64,000 bases of DNA from Betaproteobacteria bacterium. GTDB taxonomy: Bacteria; Pseudomonadota; Gammaproteobacteria; Burkholderiales; Thiobacillaceae. The notes under the pieces are model-generated. The model saw only the letters and a list, made by a program, of their open reading frames with translations. It searched no databases and was not told the DNA's origin. The position numbers and the translations under genes are program-made. The DNA lies in the NCBI GenBank assembly GCA_020061585.1, contig JAGUXX010000145.1:1-64000 (forward strand), given 5' to 3'. The first letter of the stretch is position 1. Every line of letters begins with the position of its first letter. Shown here in pieces: positions 45,574-54,084 of the stretch.

Positions 45574-45857
45574 CAATTCAATTTCTTGCCCGGCGGCACG
45601 AACTGCAAGGTTTTCGCCGTCGGCTCCTCATCCGAATAGCGAGGACGCTCGTTGCGATCCAGGCCGATGGCTTCCGCCAGTTCCGCTTCCCGCGCGGAAA
45701 TCAACCCGAGACACATGCGAATGTTCTCCACCGTATCCGGCGAGAACGGACTGGGCATACCGTCTCTGGGCGCCGCATCACGCACGATGGAGGTCAGGGT
45801 TTTGCGCATCGCGCGCATGATCTGCTGCTCTTTGGAAAGTTCGAGGTCCGAATTCAC
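45573..45857 (-). CDS. Small conserved hypothetical protein
   Basis: 94 residues from a GTG start. Mostly helical and charged: Q-Q-I-M-R-A-M-R-K-T-L-T-S-I-V-R-D-A near the N-terminus, S-P-D-T-V-E-N-I-R-M-C-L-G-L-I in the middle and P-R-Y-S-D-E-E late. No membrane segment or known motif is seen. It overlaps the following gene, so both are probably made together. Confidence 0.6.
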   Translation of the reverse strand: MNSDLELSKEQQIMRAMRKTLTSIVRDAAPRDGMPSPFSPDTVENIRMCLGLISAREAELAEAIGLDRNERPRYSDEEPTAKTLQFVPPGKKLN

Positions 45858-46032
45858 GCTTTGATTCCCGCAGGTTGACGACGATCTGGATTGTGGTCAT
45901 GCCGACCGATCAGGGTCAACCGTATATCCAGCATGGGCAAGTCGGCGGCTACGCCAACTTGCCCGCGTTGCACGATGCTCAAGTAATATGTCGGCTAGTC
46001 GATAAAAGCCATCAAGGGTTCGGAAATACATC

Positions 46033-46749
46033 ATGTCATCTTTAGGCCATCTTCTGCTGCTAGGCTGCCTCGGGCTTACCGGATGCGCCGTGAATGGCGA
46101 TCCGCGCGATCCCATTGAGCCGGTAAACCGCGCCATCCACAGCTTCAACGAAGGATTCGACCGCGCAATCCTGATACCCGCCGCCAAGGGCTATCAGGCC
46201 ATCACGCCCAAGTTCGCGCAGTCCGGCCTGCGCAATTTCTTTTCCAACCTTGATGACGTCACGGTACTCGCCAACGACATCCTGCAACTCAAACTGGAAC
46301 AGAGCGTGCGAGATATACTGCGCCTGAGCTTCAATACCACCTTCGGCATGTTCGGTTTTCTGGACATCGCCTCGGAGATGGGCCTGCACAAGAACAATGA
46401 GGATTTCGGCCAGACCTTGGGGCGCTGGGGCGCGGGAACCGGCCCCTACCTGGTATTGCCGTTCTTCGGGCCGAGCAATCTGCGCGACGCGCTAGGCACC
46501 GCCGTCGACAGCAGGCACACCGATCTGGTACGCAACCATGATGACGTCGCGACCCGCAACCCGGTACTGGCGCTACGCCTGATCGGTCGCCGCGCCGAAC
46601 TGCTGGAAGGCAAGCGCGCAATGGACGCCGCCGCGCTCGACCAATACGAATTCACCCGCGACTTCTTCCTGGAACGCCGCCAAGGCCTGGTTTACGACGG
46701 CAACCCGCCGCTCGAAGAAGAAGAAGAAGAAGAAGAAGAAGAAGAATAA
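46033..46749 (+). CDS. mlaA: MlaA family lipoprotein with C-terminal poly-glutamate tail
   Basis: 238 residues. The signal peptide ends with lipobox L-T-G-C. The core is typical of MlaA/VacJ, with D-P-I-E-P-V-N-R-A-I-H-S-F-N, I-L-R-L-S-F-N-T-T-F-G, F-G-Q-T-L-G-R-W-G and P-Y-L-V-L-P-F-F-G-P-S. It sits in the outer membrane and removes misplaced phospholipids for retrograde transport by the Mla system. The last 11 residues are all Glu, from a (GAA)11 tract at 46714-46746; this is unusual. Confidence 0.95.
   Translation: MSSLGHLLLLGCLGLTGCAVNGDPRDPIEPVNRAIHSFNEGFDRAILIPAAKGYQAITPKFAQSGLRNFFSNLDDVTVLANDILQLKLEQSVRDILRLSFNTTFGMFGFLDIASEMGLHKNNEDFGQTLGRWGAGTGPYLVLPFFGPSNLRDALGTAVDSRHTDLVRNHDDVATRNPVLALRLIGRRAELLEGKRAMDAAALDQYEFTRDFFLERRQGLVYDGNPPLEEEEEEEEEEE
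46714..46746 (+). repeat. (GAA)11 microsatellite in mlaA 3' end
   Basis: Eleven perfect GAA triplets directly before the TAA stop of mlaA, coding for poly-glutamate. Being a triplet, length change would not shift the frame. Confidence 0.95.
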
Positions 46750-46755
46750 TCCTGG

Positions 46756-47313
46756 ATGAACAAGGCCTTCGTAAGAGAAGACGCCGCCGAGGATGATGAA
46801 GAAGAACCCGGACTTCCCGCGTTACCTGTCGGCAGCAAGAATTACATGACCCCGGCCGGTCATGCCCGCATGCAAAAGGAACTCTCGCATCTGGTGCGCG
46901 GCGAGCGGCCCGCCGTGGTCAGCATCGTGTCGTGGGCGGCCGGCAATGGCGATCGTTCCGAGAATGGCGACTATATCTACGGCAAGAAGCGCCTGCGCGA
47001 AATCGATCGCCGCATCCGCTTCCTGACCAAACGTCTGGAGAATGCGCTGGTCGTTGACCCGCTGGACCAGCCCAACACCGACACGGTGTATTTCGGCGCC
47101 ACCGTCAGCGTGCTCGACGAAGCCGGCGCCGAAGCGCGCTACAGCATCGTCGGCCTGGATGAAACCGACCCGGCGCGCGGCCGCATATCCTGGATTTCCC
47201 CGCTGGCCCGCGCGCTGCTCAAGGCACGCATCGGCGACAGCGTCCGATTTCCGGCCCCAGGCGGCATGCGCGAACTGGAAATCATCGACATCGAGTACAA
47301 AACCCTGGATTGA
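46756..47313 (+). CDS. greB: Transcription elongation factor GreB
   Basis: 185 residues. The N-terminal coiled coil holds A-A-G-N-G-D-R-S-E-N-G-D-Y-I-Y-G-K-K-R-L, the conserved acidic tip (DxxE-type) region of Gre factors. The C-terminal FKBP-like domain shows V-Y-F-G-A-T-V. The Y-I-Y-G-K-K-R-L-R-E-I-D tract favours GreB over GreA. It rescues backtracked RNA polymerase by stimulating cleavage. It has an extra acidic N-terminal extension (E-D-A-A-E-D-D-E-E-E). The start is six bases after the mlaA stop, so they are likely co-transcribed. Confidence 0.95.
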   Translation: MNKAFVREDAAEDDEEEPGLPALPVGSKNYMTPAGHARMQKELSHLVRGERPAVVSIVSWAAGNGDRSENGDYIYGKKRLREIDRRIRFLTKRLENALVVDPLDQPNTDTVYFGATVSVLDEAGAEARYSIVGLDETDPARGRISWISPLARALLKARIGDSVRFPAPGGMRELEIIDIEYKTLD

Positions 47314-47353
47314 TGCAAACTCCGCACTGTCAATTGAATACGAGGTCATGCCC

Positions 47354-47986
47354 ATGAACGCCATCCGTATCCTGCTCATCGATGACCACCCGTTGTTGCG
47401 CTTGGGCGTGCGGCGGTCCCTGGAAAGCGAGACCGGTTTCAGCGTCACCGGGGAATGCGCCGATCTGGCCAGCGTGCGCATCTGGTTGAACGAGGGCGGC
47501 AAAGCCGATGTGGCGATCCTCGACCGCAGCCTGCCGGATGGTGATGGTCTGGAAATCGCCCCGCTGCTGAAGGCCGCCGGCATGAAGGTCATCGTGCTGA
47601 CCATCGAAGACGACGACGAGGAAATCCGCGCCGCCGTCGATGCCGGCGTTGATGGCTACCTGTTGAAGTCCTCCGATTCCGACCAGATATCGCATGCCAT
47701 CGGCATGGTTCTCCAGGATGCCGGCGCATTTCCGCCGGCGGTCGTGCAAAGGCTGACCCGCACCAGCGGCGAAGACCCGTTGGCCAAACTGTCGGTACGC
47801 GAACTGGAAATCGCCGAGTACGTCGCCCAGGGCTTCAGCAACAAGGTCATCGGCGGCAAACTGAACCTGTCCGACAACACCGTGCGCAACCATCTGGCCA
47901 ACATCATGCAGAAGCTCAATTTTCACAATCGCGTGCAGGTCGCCACACTGGTGTTGCAGCATCTGAAGAAGAGCAAACGCTTCTGA
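47354..47986 (+). CDS. LuxR/NarL family response regulator
   Basis: 210 residues. The receiver domain has [10 protein letters not shown] and the phosphoacceptor region [11 protein letters not shown]. The C-terminal LuxR helix-turn-helix reads [20 protein letters not shown] chose ATG 47354 rather than 47348 because GAGGTC (47342-47347) is then at normal distance. No partner histidine kinase is adjacent, so it is an orphan here and its target genes are unknown. Confidence 0.88.
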   Translation: MNAIRILLIDDHPLLRLGVRRSLESETGFSVTGECADLASVRIWLNEGGKADVAILDRSLPDGDGLEIAPLLKAAGMKVIVLTIEDDDEEIRAAVDAGVDGYLLKSSDSDQISHAIGMVLQDAGAFPPAVVQRLTRTSGEDPLAKLSVRELEIAEYVAQGFSNKVIGGKLNLSDNTVRNHLANIMQKLNFHNRVQVATLVLQHLKKSKRF

Positions 47987-47994
47987 ACTGGGCC

Positions 47995-48285
47995 ATGTCG
48001 GGGTGTCGCCCGAACTGCGGCGCCTGCTGCATCGCGCCGTCGATTTCCAGCCCGATTCCCGGCATGCCGCGGGGCAAGCCGGCCGGCGTGCGTTGTGTGC
48101 AACTCGACGCGGAAGCACGCTGCCGGATCTTCGGCCGCCCGGAACGTCCGGCTTGTTGCGCCGGTTTGCAAGCCAGTCCGGACATGTGCGGCAGCGACGC
48201 CGCACAGGCGCTGGCCTGGCTGAATGCCCTGGAAACCGCCACCCAACCCGACGCCCACCCGAAAACACGCGACACCCGGCTATAA
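47995..48285 (+). CDS. YkgJ family cysteine-cluster protein
   Basis: 96 residues with the zinc/iron cysteine cluster C-R-P-N-C-G-A-C-C at the N-terminus, then C-V-Q-L-D, C-R-I-F-G and late C-C-A-G-L, M-C-G. This matches the YkgJ family, whose function is unknown. The start codon is eight bases downstream of the response regulator stop. The -10 region of the ahcY promoter overlaps its last codons. Confidence 0.85.
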   Translation: MSGCRPNCGACCIAPSISSPIPGMPRGKPAGVRCVQLDAEARCRIFGRPERPACCAGLQASPDMCGSDAAQALAWLNALETATQPDAHPKTRDTRL

Positions 48286-48286
48286 T
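48281..48286 (+). promoter_or_regulatory. TATAAT -10 box of ahcY promoter
   Basis: A perfect TATAAT that would start RNA at about 48292-48294, just before the SAH riboswitch. No good -35 hexamer is seen at 16-18 bases. Confidence 0.55.
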
Positions 48287-48293
48287 CGCCAGC

Positions 48294-48402
48294 CTCCGAG
48301 GAGCGCTGCAAGGACGACCGCATTGGTCGTCCTTAGGCTCGGTTCAAAACTGCGCTCATCTGTTCAACCCGTGCCGGGCACGGAGCAGATGAGTGCCTGC
48401 GC
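48294..48402 (+). ncRNA. SAH riboswitch
   Basis: The conserved CCGAGGAGCGCTGC (48295-48308) is present. P1 is CCGAG (48295-48299) with CTCGG (48338-48342). A long P2 hairpin pairs AAGGACGACC (48310-48319) with GGTCGTCCTT (48325-48334). P4 pairs CTCATCTG (48355-48362) with CAGATGAG (48386-48393) and contains an inner perfect hairpin CCGTGC/GCACGG (48369-48383). This matches the S-adenosylhomocysteine riboswitch, which turns on SAH-recycling genes. It directly precedes ahcY, its classic target. Confidence 0.95.
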
Positions 48403-48439
48403 ACCTCCGCCCGCCCGGCCGCAGATAAGGAGCACACCT

Positions 48440-49843
48440 GTGGCTACACCGTTTACTGACTACATCGTTGCCGACATGGCGCTGGCCGACTGGGGCCGCA
48501 AGGAAATCCGCATCGCGGAAACCGAAATGCCCGGCCTGATGGCGATCCGCGAGGAATATGCCGCCAGCCAGCCGCTAAAGGGCGCGCGCATCACCGGCAG
48601 TCTGCACATGACCATCCAGACCGCCGTGCTGATCGAAACCCTGACCGCATTGGGCGCCGAAGTGCGCTGGGCGTCGTGCAACATCTTCTCCACCCAGGAT
48701 CACGCCGCCGCCGCCATCGCCGCCGTCAACGTGCCGGTATTCGCGGTCAAGGGCGAATCACTGACCGATTACTGGGATTACACGCATCGCATCTTCGAAT
48801 GGACCGATGGCGGTTACTCGAACATGATCCTCGACGACGGCGGCGATGCGACGCTGCTGCTGCATCTGGGCGCCCGCGCCGAGCAGGACATCAGCGTCAT
48901 CGCCAAGCCCAACGGCGAGGAAGAAACCGTGCTGTTCGCGGCGATCAAGGCCAAGCTGGCGACCGATCCGACCTGGTATTCCACCCGTCTGGCGCAAATC
49001 AAGGGCGTTACCGAGGAAACCACCACCGGCGTGCATCGCCTGTATCAGATGCATGAACGCGGCGACCTCAAGTTCCCGGCGATCAACGTCAACGACTCGG
49101 TGACCAAATCCAAGTTCGACAACCTGTATGGCTGCCGCGAGTCGCTGGTCGACGGCATCAAGCGCGCCACCGACGTGATGGTCGCCGGCAAGGTCGCGCT
49201 GGTGTGCGGCTACGGCGATGTGGGCAAAGGCTCCTGCCAAGCCCTGCGCGCGCTGTCCGCCCAGGTCTGGGTTACCGAAGTCGACCCGATCTGCGCGCTG
49301 CAAGCCGCGATGGAAGGCTATCGCGTGGTGACCATGGACTACGCCGCCGACAAGGCCGATATCTTCGTCACCGCCACCGGCAACTACCACGTGATCAACC
49401 ACGACCACATGGCGAAGATGAAAGACCAGGCCATCGTCTGCAACATCGGCCACTTCGACAACGAAATCGACGTCGCCTCGGTTGAAGGTTACGAGTGGGA
49501 AGAGATCAAGCCGCAGGTCGATCACATCATCTTCCCCGACGGCCATCGCATCATCCTGCTCGCCAAGGGCCGTCTGGTGAACCTCGGCTGCGCCACCGGC
49601 CACCCGTCCTACGTGATGTCGTCCAGCTTCGCCAACCAGACCATCGCCCAGATCGAACTGTTCACGCGTACCGCCGATTACCCGGTGGGCGTCTACACGC
49701 TGCCCAAGCACTTGGACGAGAAGGTCGCGCGTCTGCAATTGCGCAAGCTCAACGCGCAACTGACCGAACTGACCGACCAGCAGGCCGCCTACATCGGCGT
49801 GCCGAAGACCGGTCCGTACAAGGCTGAGCATTACCGCTACTGA
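48440..49843 (+). CDS. ahcY: Adenosylhomocysteinase (S-adenosylhomocysteine hydrolase)
   Basis: 467 residues from GTG 48440, preceded by AAGGAG (48427-48432). Upstream in-frame extension covers the riboswitch and is not translated. It shows the NAD-binding G-Y-G-D-V-G-K-G-S, the substrate region L-D-D-G-G-D-A-T-L and the C-terminal [12 protein letters not shown]. The enzyme splits SAH into adenosine and homocysteine in the methyl cycle and is a cytoplasmic tetramer. A terminator follows at 49889-49915. Confidence 0.98.
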   Translation: MATPFTDYIVADMALADWGRKEIRIAETEMPGLMAIREEYAASQPLKGARITGSLHMTIQTAVLIETLTALGAEVRWASCNIFSTQDHAAAAIAAVNVPVFAVKGESLTDYWDYTHRIFEWTDGGYSNMILDDGGDATLLLHLGARAEQDISVIAKPNGEEETVLFAAIKAKLATDPTWYSTRLAQIKGVTEETTTGVHRLYQMHERGDLKFPAINVNDSVTKSKFDNLYGCRESLVDGIKRATDVMVAGKVALVCGYGDVGKGSCQALRALSAQVWVTEVDPICALQAAMEGYRVVTMDYAADKADIFVTATGNYHVINHDHMAKMKDQAIVCNIGHFDNEIDVASVEGYEWEEIKPQVDHIIFPDGHRIILLAKGRLVNLGCATGHPSYVMSSSFANQTIAQIELFTRTADYPVGVYTLPKHLDEKVARLQLRKLNAQLTELTDQQAAYIGVPKTGPYKAEHYRY

Positions 49844-49888
49844 TCGTCAGGTTTGACGACATCGGCGCTGCTGCAAACGGCGCCCACA

Positions 49889-49915
49889 GGCCGCTATCTC
49901 GATAGCGGCCTTTTT
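49889..49915 (+). terminator. Rho-independent terminator of ahcY
   Basis: GGCCGCTATC (49889-49898) pairs with GATAGCGGCC (49901-49910), followed by TTTTT (49911-49915). The perfect palindrome has a 9-bp stem with a short loop and is about 45 bases after the ahcY stop. Confidence 0.93.
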
Positions 49916-49987
49916 CTTTGCCGCACCAAGTCAACGAATCGCTCGGATAAACTCACTCCTTGTTCATGACGTACTGCCAGAGACCGC

Positions 49988-50680
49988 GTGCCCGCCTCCA
50001 TTCTGCTGGTTGAAGACGACCGACCCATCGCCGAAAACGTCATCCTCGCCCTGGCGCGGGAGAATCTGGATTGCCGCCACGTCGCGCTGGCGGCCGAAGG
50101 TTTGGCGCTGCTGCGCGGCGGCGGCTTCGATCTGGCGATCCTCGATGTCGGCCTGCCGGACGGCAACGGCTTCGATCTGTGTCGCACGCTGCGCGGTTTT
50201 TCCGATGTGCCGGTGATCTTCCTGACCGCCCGTTCCGACGAGATCGACCGCGTGGTCGGTCTGGAGATCGGCGCCGACGATTACGTGCTGAAACCATTCA
50301 GTCCGCGCGAACTGGCGGCGCGGGTGAAAACCATCCTGCGTCGGGTTGGCGGCAGAAATGGCAACGCTGGCGAGCCAGCCGTCTCACCGCACTTTATCGA
50401 AGTGGATGCCGAGCGCGCGCGCATCACCTGCCGGGGCCAGCCGCTCGATCTGAGCCGCAGCGAATATCTGATCTTGAAAACCCTCGCCGCGCGGCCGGAG
50501 AAAGTGTTCAGCCGCGCCGCACTGATGGACGCGGCCGGTCTGGCCGAAGCCAGTCTGGAACGCTCGGTCGACACCCACATCAAGAGCCTGCGCGCCAAGC
50601 TGGCGGCCCGCGCGCCCGATGTCGATCCGATCCAGACCCATCGCGGCTTGGGCTACAGCCTGACGCGCATCACAACTTGA
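49988..50680 (+). CDS. creB: Two-component response regulator CreB
   Basis: 230 residues, OmpR/PhoB class. The receiver has I-L-L-V-E-D-D-R-P and the phosphoacceptor L-A-I-L-D-V-G-L-P-D-G. The winged helix has L-S-R-S-E-Y-L-I-L-K-T-L-A and V-D-T-H-I-K-S-L-R-A-K-L. It starts with GTG. Its stop overlaps the TTG start of the histidine kinase by two bases. CreB is named because of the following creC and creD genes; the CreBC system responds to envelope and metabolic stress and controls creD. Confidence 0.9.
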   Translation: MPASILLVEDDRPIAENVILALARENLDCRHVALAAEGLALLRGGGFDLAILDVGLPDGNGFDLCRTLRGFSDVPVIFLTARSDEIDRVVGLEIGADDYVLKPFSPRELAARVKTILRRVGGRNGNAGEPAVSPHFIEVDAERARITCRGQPLDLSRSEYLILKTLAARPEKVFSRAALMDAAGLAEASLERSVDTHIKSLRAKLAARAPDVDPIQTHRGLGYSLTRITT

Positions 50681-52104
50681 ACTTCTTCGTCCGCTTCTTC
50701 GTCGGTTACGTGCTGGTCGCCGCCGTCGCGGTGCTGCTGGCGATGAAGCTGTTCAGCGACCAGTTCGTCCCGGGCGTGCGTCAGTCGGTCGAGGAAACCC
50801 TGGTGCAGACCGCCAACCTGCTCGCCGAAATGGCGCAACCGGTCCAGAGCAAGACCGGCGCCGCCAATATCGAGGCGGTGTTTCGCGGCTATGAGAAGCG
50901 CCGCTTCGAGGCGCGCATCTATGGCGTGCTGAAAAGCGAACCGGACTTGCGCGTCTACGTCACCGACCAGACCGGCCGCGTGGTGTTCGACAGCCGGGGC
51001 CGCGATGTGGGACAGGATTTTTCGCAATGGCTGGATGTCAGCCGCACGCTCAAGGGCGAATACGGCGCCCGCACCACGCGGGAGAACGAATACGACAGTT
51101 CCAGCAGCGTCATGTACGTCGCCGCGCCGATCCTGCAAAACGGCCGCATCGTCGGCGTGTTGTCGGTGGGCAAACCGTCGCGCTCGTTCCAGAGCTTCAT
51201 CGACCTGGCCCGCGCCAAAGCCTGGCAATCCGCCTGGTGGCTGTTCGCGCTGGCGCTGCTGCTGGCGCTGGCCTTCTCGTTCTGGATGACCCGCGATCTG
51301 CGCCGCCTGGTGCATTACGCCAACGAAGTGGCCGAGGGCAAACGCGAACGCATCCCCATCGAGGGCCGCAGCGAATTGCGCCGACTGGCGCAGGCGCTGG
51401 AACACCTGCGCGCCGAGCTGGATGGCAAGGCGCATGTGGAAAAGGTGTCGCAACTCCTGGCGCATGAACTGAAAAGCCCGATCGCCGCCGTTTCCGGCGC
51501 CGTGGAATTGCTCGCCGACGAGACCGATCCAGATCGGCGCGCGCGTCTGCAAGCCAACATCGCCGGCGAGACCGAGCGCCTGCAACGCATCGTCGAAGGT
51601 GTGCTCAACCTGGCCCGCGCCGAGAATCGCGGTCGCCTGGACGAGGTGGAAGACATCGCGCTGGCCGAGTTGATCCGCGACGTGCTGGCTACCCGCGCCG
51701 AACGCATCGCCGCCAAGCGCATCGACATCGATGCCGAACTGCAGCCCGCGCGGGTGGCCGGCAACCGCTTCCTGCTGCGCCAGGCGGTGGCCAATCTGCT
51801 CGACAACGCCATCGACTTCAGCCCGGCCGGCGGGCGTCTGAGGATACAACTGGATAGGCAACAGAACCGCGCGCGGCTGTGCATCCGCGACCAGGGGCCA
51901 GGCATTCCCGACTACGCCCTGCCGCGCCTGTTCGAACGCTTCTACTCGACGCCGCGTCCCGACAGCGGCGAGCGCGGCAGTGGCCTGGGATTGAATCTGG
52001 TACAGGAAGTGGCGCGCCTGCATCACGGCGGCATCGAATTGCGCAACCATGCCGATGGCGGCGCAGAAGCCTGTCTGACTTTGCCAACGCCAATCCACAC
52101 CTGA
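50677..52104 (+). CDS. creC: Two-component sensor histidine kinase CreC
   Basis: 475 residues from TTG 50677, inside the creB stop (TTGA). Upstream frame extension in creB is rejected. Two membrane segments (V-G-Y-V-L-V-A-A-V-A-V-L-L-A and W-L-F-A-L-A-L-L-L-A-L-A-F) flank a periplasmic sensor. A HAMP-like stretch follows. The H-box is L-A-H-E-L-K-S-P-I-A, and the ATP-binding region has N-L-L-D-N-A-I-D-F and G-L-G-L-N-L-V. It signals to CreB. Confidence 0.93.
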   Translation: MNFFVRFFVGYVLVAAVAVLLAMKLFSDQFVPGVRQSVEETLVQTANLLAEMAQPVQSKTGAANIEAVFRGYEKRRFEARIYGVLKSEPDLRVYVTDQTGRVVFDSRGRDVGQDFSQWLDVSRTLKGEYGARTTRENEYDSSSSVMYVAAPILQNGRIVGVLSVGKPSRSFQSFIDLARAKAWQSAWWLFALALLLALAFSFWMTRDLRRLVHYANEVAEGKRERIPIEGRSELRRLAQALEHLRAELDGKAHVEKVSQLLAHELKSPIAAVSGAVELLADETDPDRRARLQANIAGETERLQRIVEGVLNLARAENRGRLDEVEDIALAELIRDVLATRAERIAAKRIDIDAELQPARVAGNRFLLRQAVANLLDNAIDFSPAGGRLRIQLDRQQNRARLCIRDQGPGIPDYALPRLFERFYSTPRPDSGERGSGLGLNLVQEVARLHHGGIELRNHADGGAEACLTLPTPIHT

Positions 52105-52175
52105 TCCACACGCAGTCCACACCAATCCGCCACGGCGGCGCGTCAGGCTCTCCCCACCGCAACCGGGAGTCCGCC

Positions 52176-53495
52176 ATGAACAAACCGCTCAACATCAAAC
52201 TCGTCGCCCTCGCCCTGCTCGCCCTGATCCTGGCCTTCGCGGTCAAACAGATCGAATGGAAGGTGCTGGAACGCCAGGCCACCCGCGACGGCGCGGTGCG
52301 CGCCATCGCCGATCAATACGCCCGCGAGCAACAACTCGCCGGCCCGCTGCTGTGGGTGAAATGCAGCGAACCGCGCAGCCTGATCGAGACCGATGACAAG
52401 GGCGCGACCCGCCAACGCAACGTCATCCAGAACTGTTCCCGCGCCATCCGCCCCAGCCTGCTCAGCGGTCAGGGCAATCTGGATGTCGCGGAACGCTATC
52501 GCGGCATCTACAAGGCGCGGGTCTACCTCGCCGGACTCAAGCTGCATGCCGAACTGCCGGTGTTCCAGGCCAAGCCCGGCCAACGCATCGAGGAAGCGCA
52601 GCTGATCTTCGGCGTCAGCGATCCACGCGGCCTGAAACGCATCAAACTGACTCGCGCCGACGGCCAAACGCTGAACGCCAAGCCCGGCGTGCCCGGTGGG
52701 CCGTTCGAACAAGGTTTCCACGTCCCGCTCGACCCGACTCAACTGGCACAAGGCCTGGAACTGAACGTCGAACTGGAAATCGCCGGCAGCGGTCGTCTGG
52801 ACTGGGCGCCGCTGGCGGAAAACAACGACTTCAGCCTGCGTTCGGCGTGGCCGCATCCCAGCTTTGCCGGCCTGTTCCTGCCTGAAACTCGCGAGATCAC
52901 AGCGGCCGGGTTCAGCGCCCGCTGGCGGGTCAACGACTTCGCCACCGGCGGCGACCGGATGCTGGCCGGCAAGAACAACGGCTGGCTTAACACCAGCCTG
53001 GGCGTCTCGCTGATCGACCCGGTTGATGCCTACACCCAGACCGACCGCGCGGTGCGCTACGGCTTCCTGTTCGTGCTGCTGACCCTGGGCGGCTTCTTCC
53101 TGTTCGAACTGCTCAAGGCCAAACCGGTGCACCCACTGCAATATCTGCTGATCGGCTTCGCCGTGGTGCTGTTCTTCCTGTTATTGCTGGCGCTGTCCGA
53201 ACACACCGGCTTCGCCCTCGCCTACCTCATCGCCGCTGGCGCCTGCGTGCTGATGATCGGCGGCTACGGCCGCAGCCTGCTCGGCAGTTGGCCAGGTGCC
53301 GCCAGCCTCGGCGCCGGTTACAGCCTGCTCTATTTCGGCCTGTATCAGTTGCTCGCCTCGGAAGACTACGCGCTGCTGATGGGCGCCTGGCTGATCTTCG
53401 GCCTGCTGGGGCTCACCATGTACCTGACGCGCCGGCTGGATTGGGGCCGGGTGGGGCAGGCACAGCCCAAGCCGGCGATGGATCAGGGCGAATAA
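52176..53495 (+). CDS. creD: Cell envelope integrity protein CreD
   Basis: 439 residues. One N-terminal membrane segment (L-V-A-L-A-L-L-A-L-I-L-A-F-A-V) and five C-terminal ones flank a periplasmic domain containing Y-R-G-I-Y-K-A-R-V-Y. The late Y-L-L-I-G-F-A-V-V-L-F-F-L-L-L and the overall plan match CreD, an inner-membrane protein induced by CreBC. The start is the ATG at 52176 with GGGAG six bases before; an upstream extension in the same frame is a shadow of creC. Confidence 0.93.
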   Translation: MNKPLNIKLVALALLALILAFAVKQIEWKVLERQATRDGAVRAIADQYAREQQLAGPLLWVKCSEPRSLIETDDKGATRQRNVIQNCSRAIRPSLLSGQGNLDVAERYRGIYKARVYLAGLKLHAELPVFQAKPGQRIEEAQLIFGVSDPRGLKRIKLTRADGQTLNAKPGVPGGPFEQGFHVPLDPTQLAQGLELNVELEIAGSGRLDWAPLAENNDFSLRSAWPHPSFAGLFLPETREITAAGFSARWRVNDFATGGDRMLAGKNNGWLNTSLGVSLIDPVDAYTQTDRAVRYGFLFVLLTLGGFFLFELLKAKPVHPLQYLLIGFAVVLFFLLLLALSEHTGFALAYLIAAGACVLMIGGYGRSLLGSWPGAASLGAGYSLLYFGLYQLLASEDYALLMGAWLIFGLLGLTMYLTRRLDWGRVGQAQPKPAMDQGE

Positions 53496-53497
53496 TC

Positions 53498-54022
53498 ATG
53501 TTCATCGCCCATCTGCCCGCCGGTTACCTCACCGCTCGCCAGGTGGCCCGCCGTCTCGGCGTGTCGGCAACCCCCGACCTGATTCTGGCCGGCATGGCCG
53601 GCGGCATCTTCCCGGATATCGACCTGCTTTACGCCATCCTGATCGATCACTGGAGCGTGCATCACCACCGCTACTGGACCCATCTGCCGCTGGTCTGGCT
53701 GGCGATCTCGGCCGCCGCGGTGCTGCTGTTCAGGACGTCCGACGCGGCACGGCAACCGTTGACCGTATTCTTGCTGGCCGTCTGGGGTCACCTGTTGCTG
53801 GACAGCATCGCCGGCGACATCTGGTGGCTCTGGCCCTGGCTCGACTCCCCGTTCTCACTGGTCGTCATCCCTGCCATCCACTCGCCCTGGTGGCTCAATT
53901 TCCTGCTGCACTGGACTTTTGCTCTGGAACTCGGGTTTGCCTTGGTGGCGGTCTGGCTGGCATGGAAGCCACGACATGTTCGAAGCGGCAAACTTGCACA
54001 GCGCAGCATGCCGCGGGCATGA
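53498..54022 (+). CDS. Inner-membrane metal-dependent hydrolase (YdjM-like)
   Basis: 174 residues from ATG 53498, two bases after the creD stop. The metal site pattern F-P-D-I-D-L-L-Y and H-H-H-R-Y-W-T-H, followed by G-H-L-L-L-D-S, is that of the YdjM/DUF457 membrane-bound hydrolases. Four hydrophobic segments are visible. The substrate is unknown. Tight spacing suggests it belongs to the creBCD operon. Confidence 0.82.
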   Translation: MFIAHLPAGYLTARQVARRLGVSATPDLILAGMAGGIFPDIDLLYAILIDHWSVHHHRYWTHLPLVWLAISAAAVLLFRTSDAARQPLTVFLLAVWGHLLLDSIAGDIWWLWPWLDSPFSLVVIPAIHSPWWLNFLLHWTFALELGFALVAVWLAWKPRHVRSGKLAQRSMPRA

Positions 54023-54084
54023 TTGCGCCACCTTGCGATCCAAGCTGAGGCTCGGGTCAATTCAACGAACTAACAGGGACGGTT

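Noticed and set aside
48224..48439. In-frame N-terminal extension of ahcY
   Set aside because: It covers the SAH riboswitch; the GTG at 48440 has a good ribosome site and gives the normal protein start.
50071..50676. In-frame extension of creC inside creB
   Set aside because: It is the wrong frame of creB; TTG at 50677 starts a normal membrane-anchored kinase.
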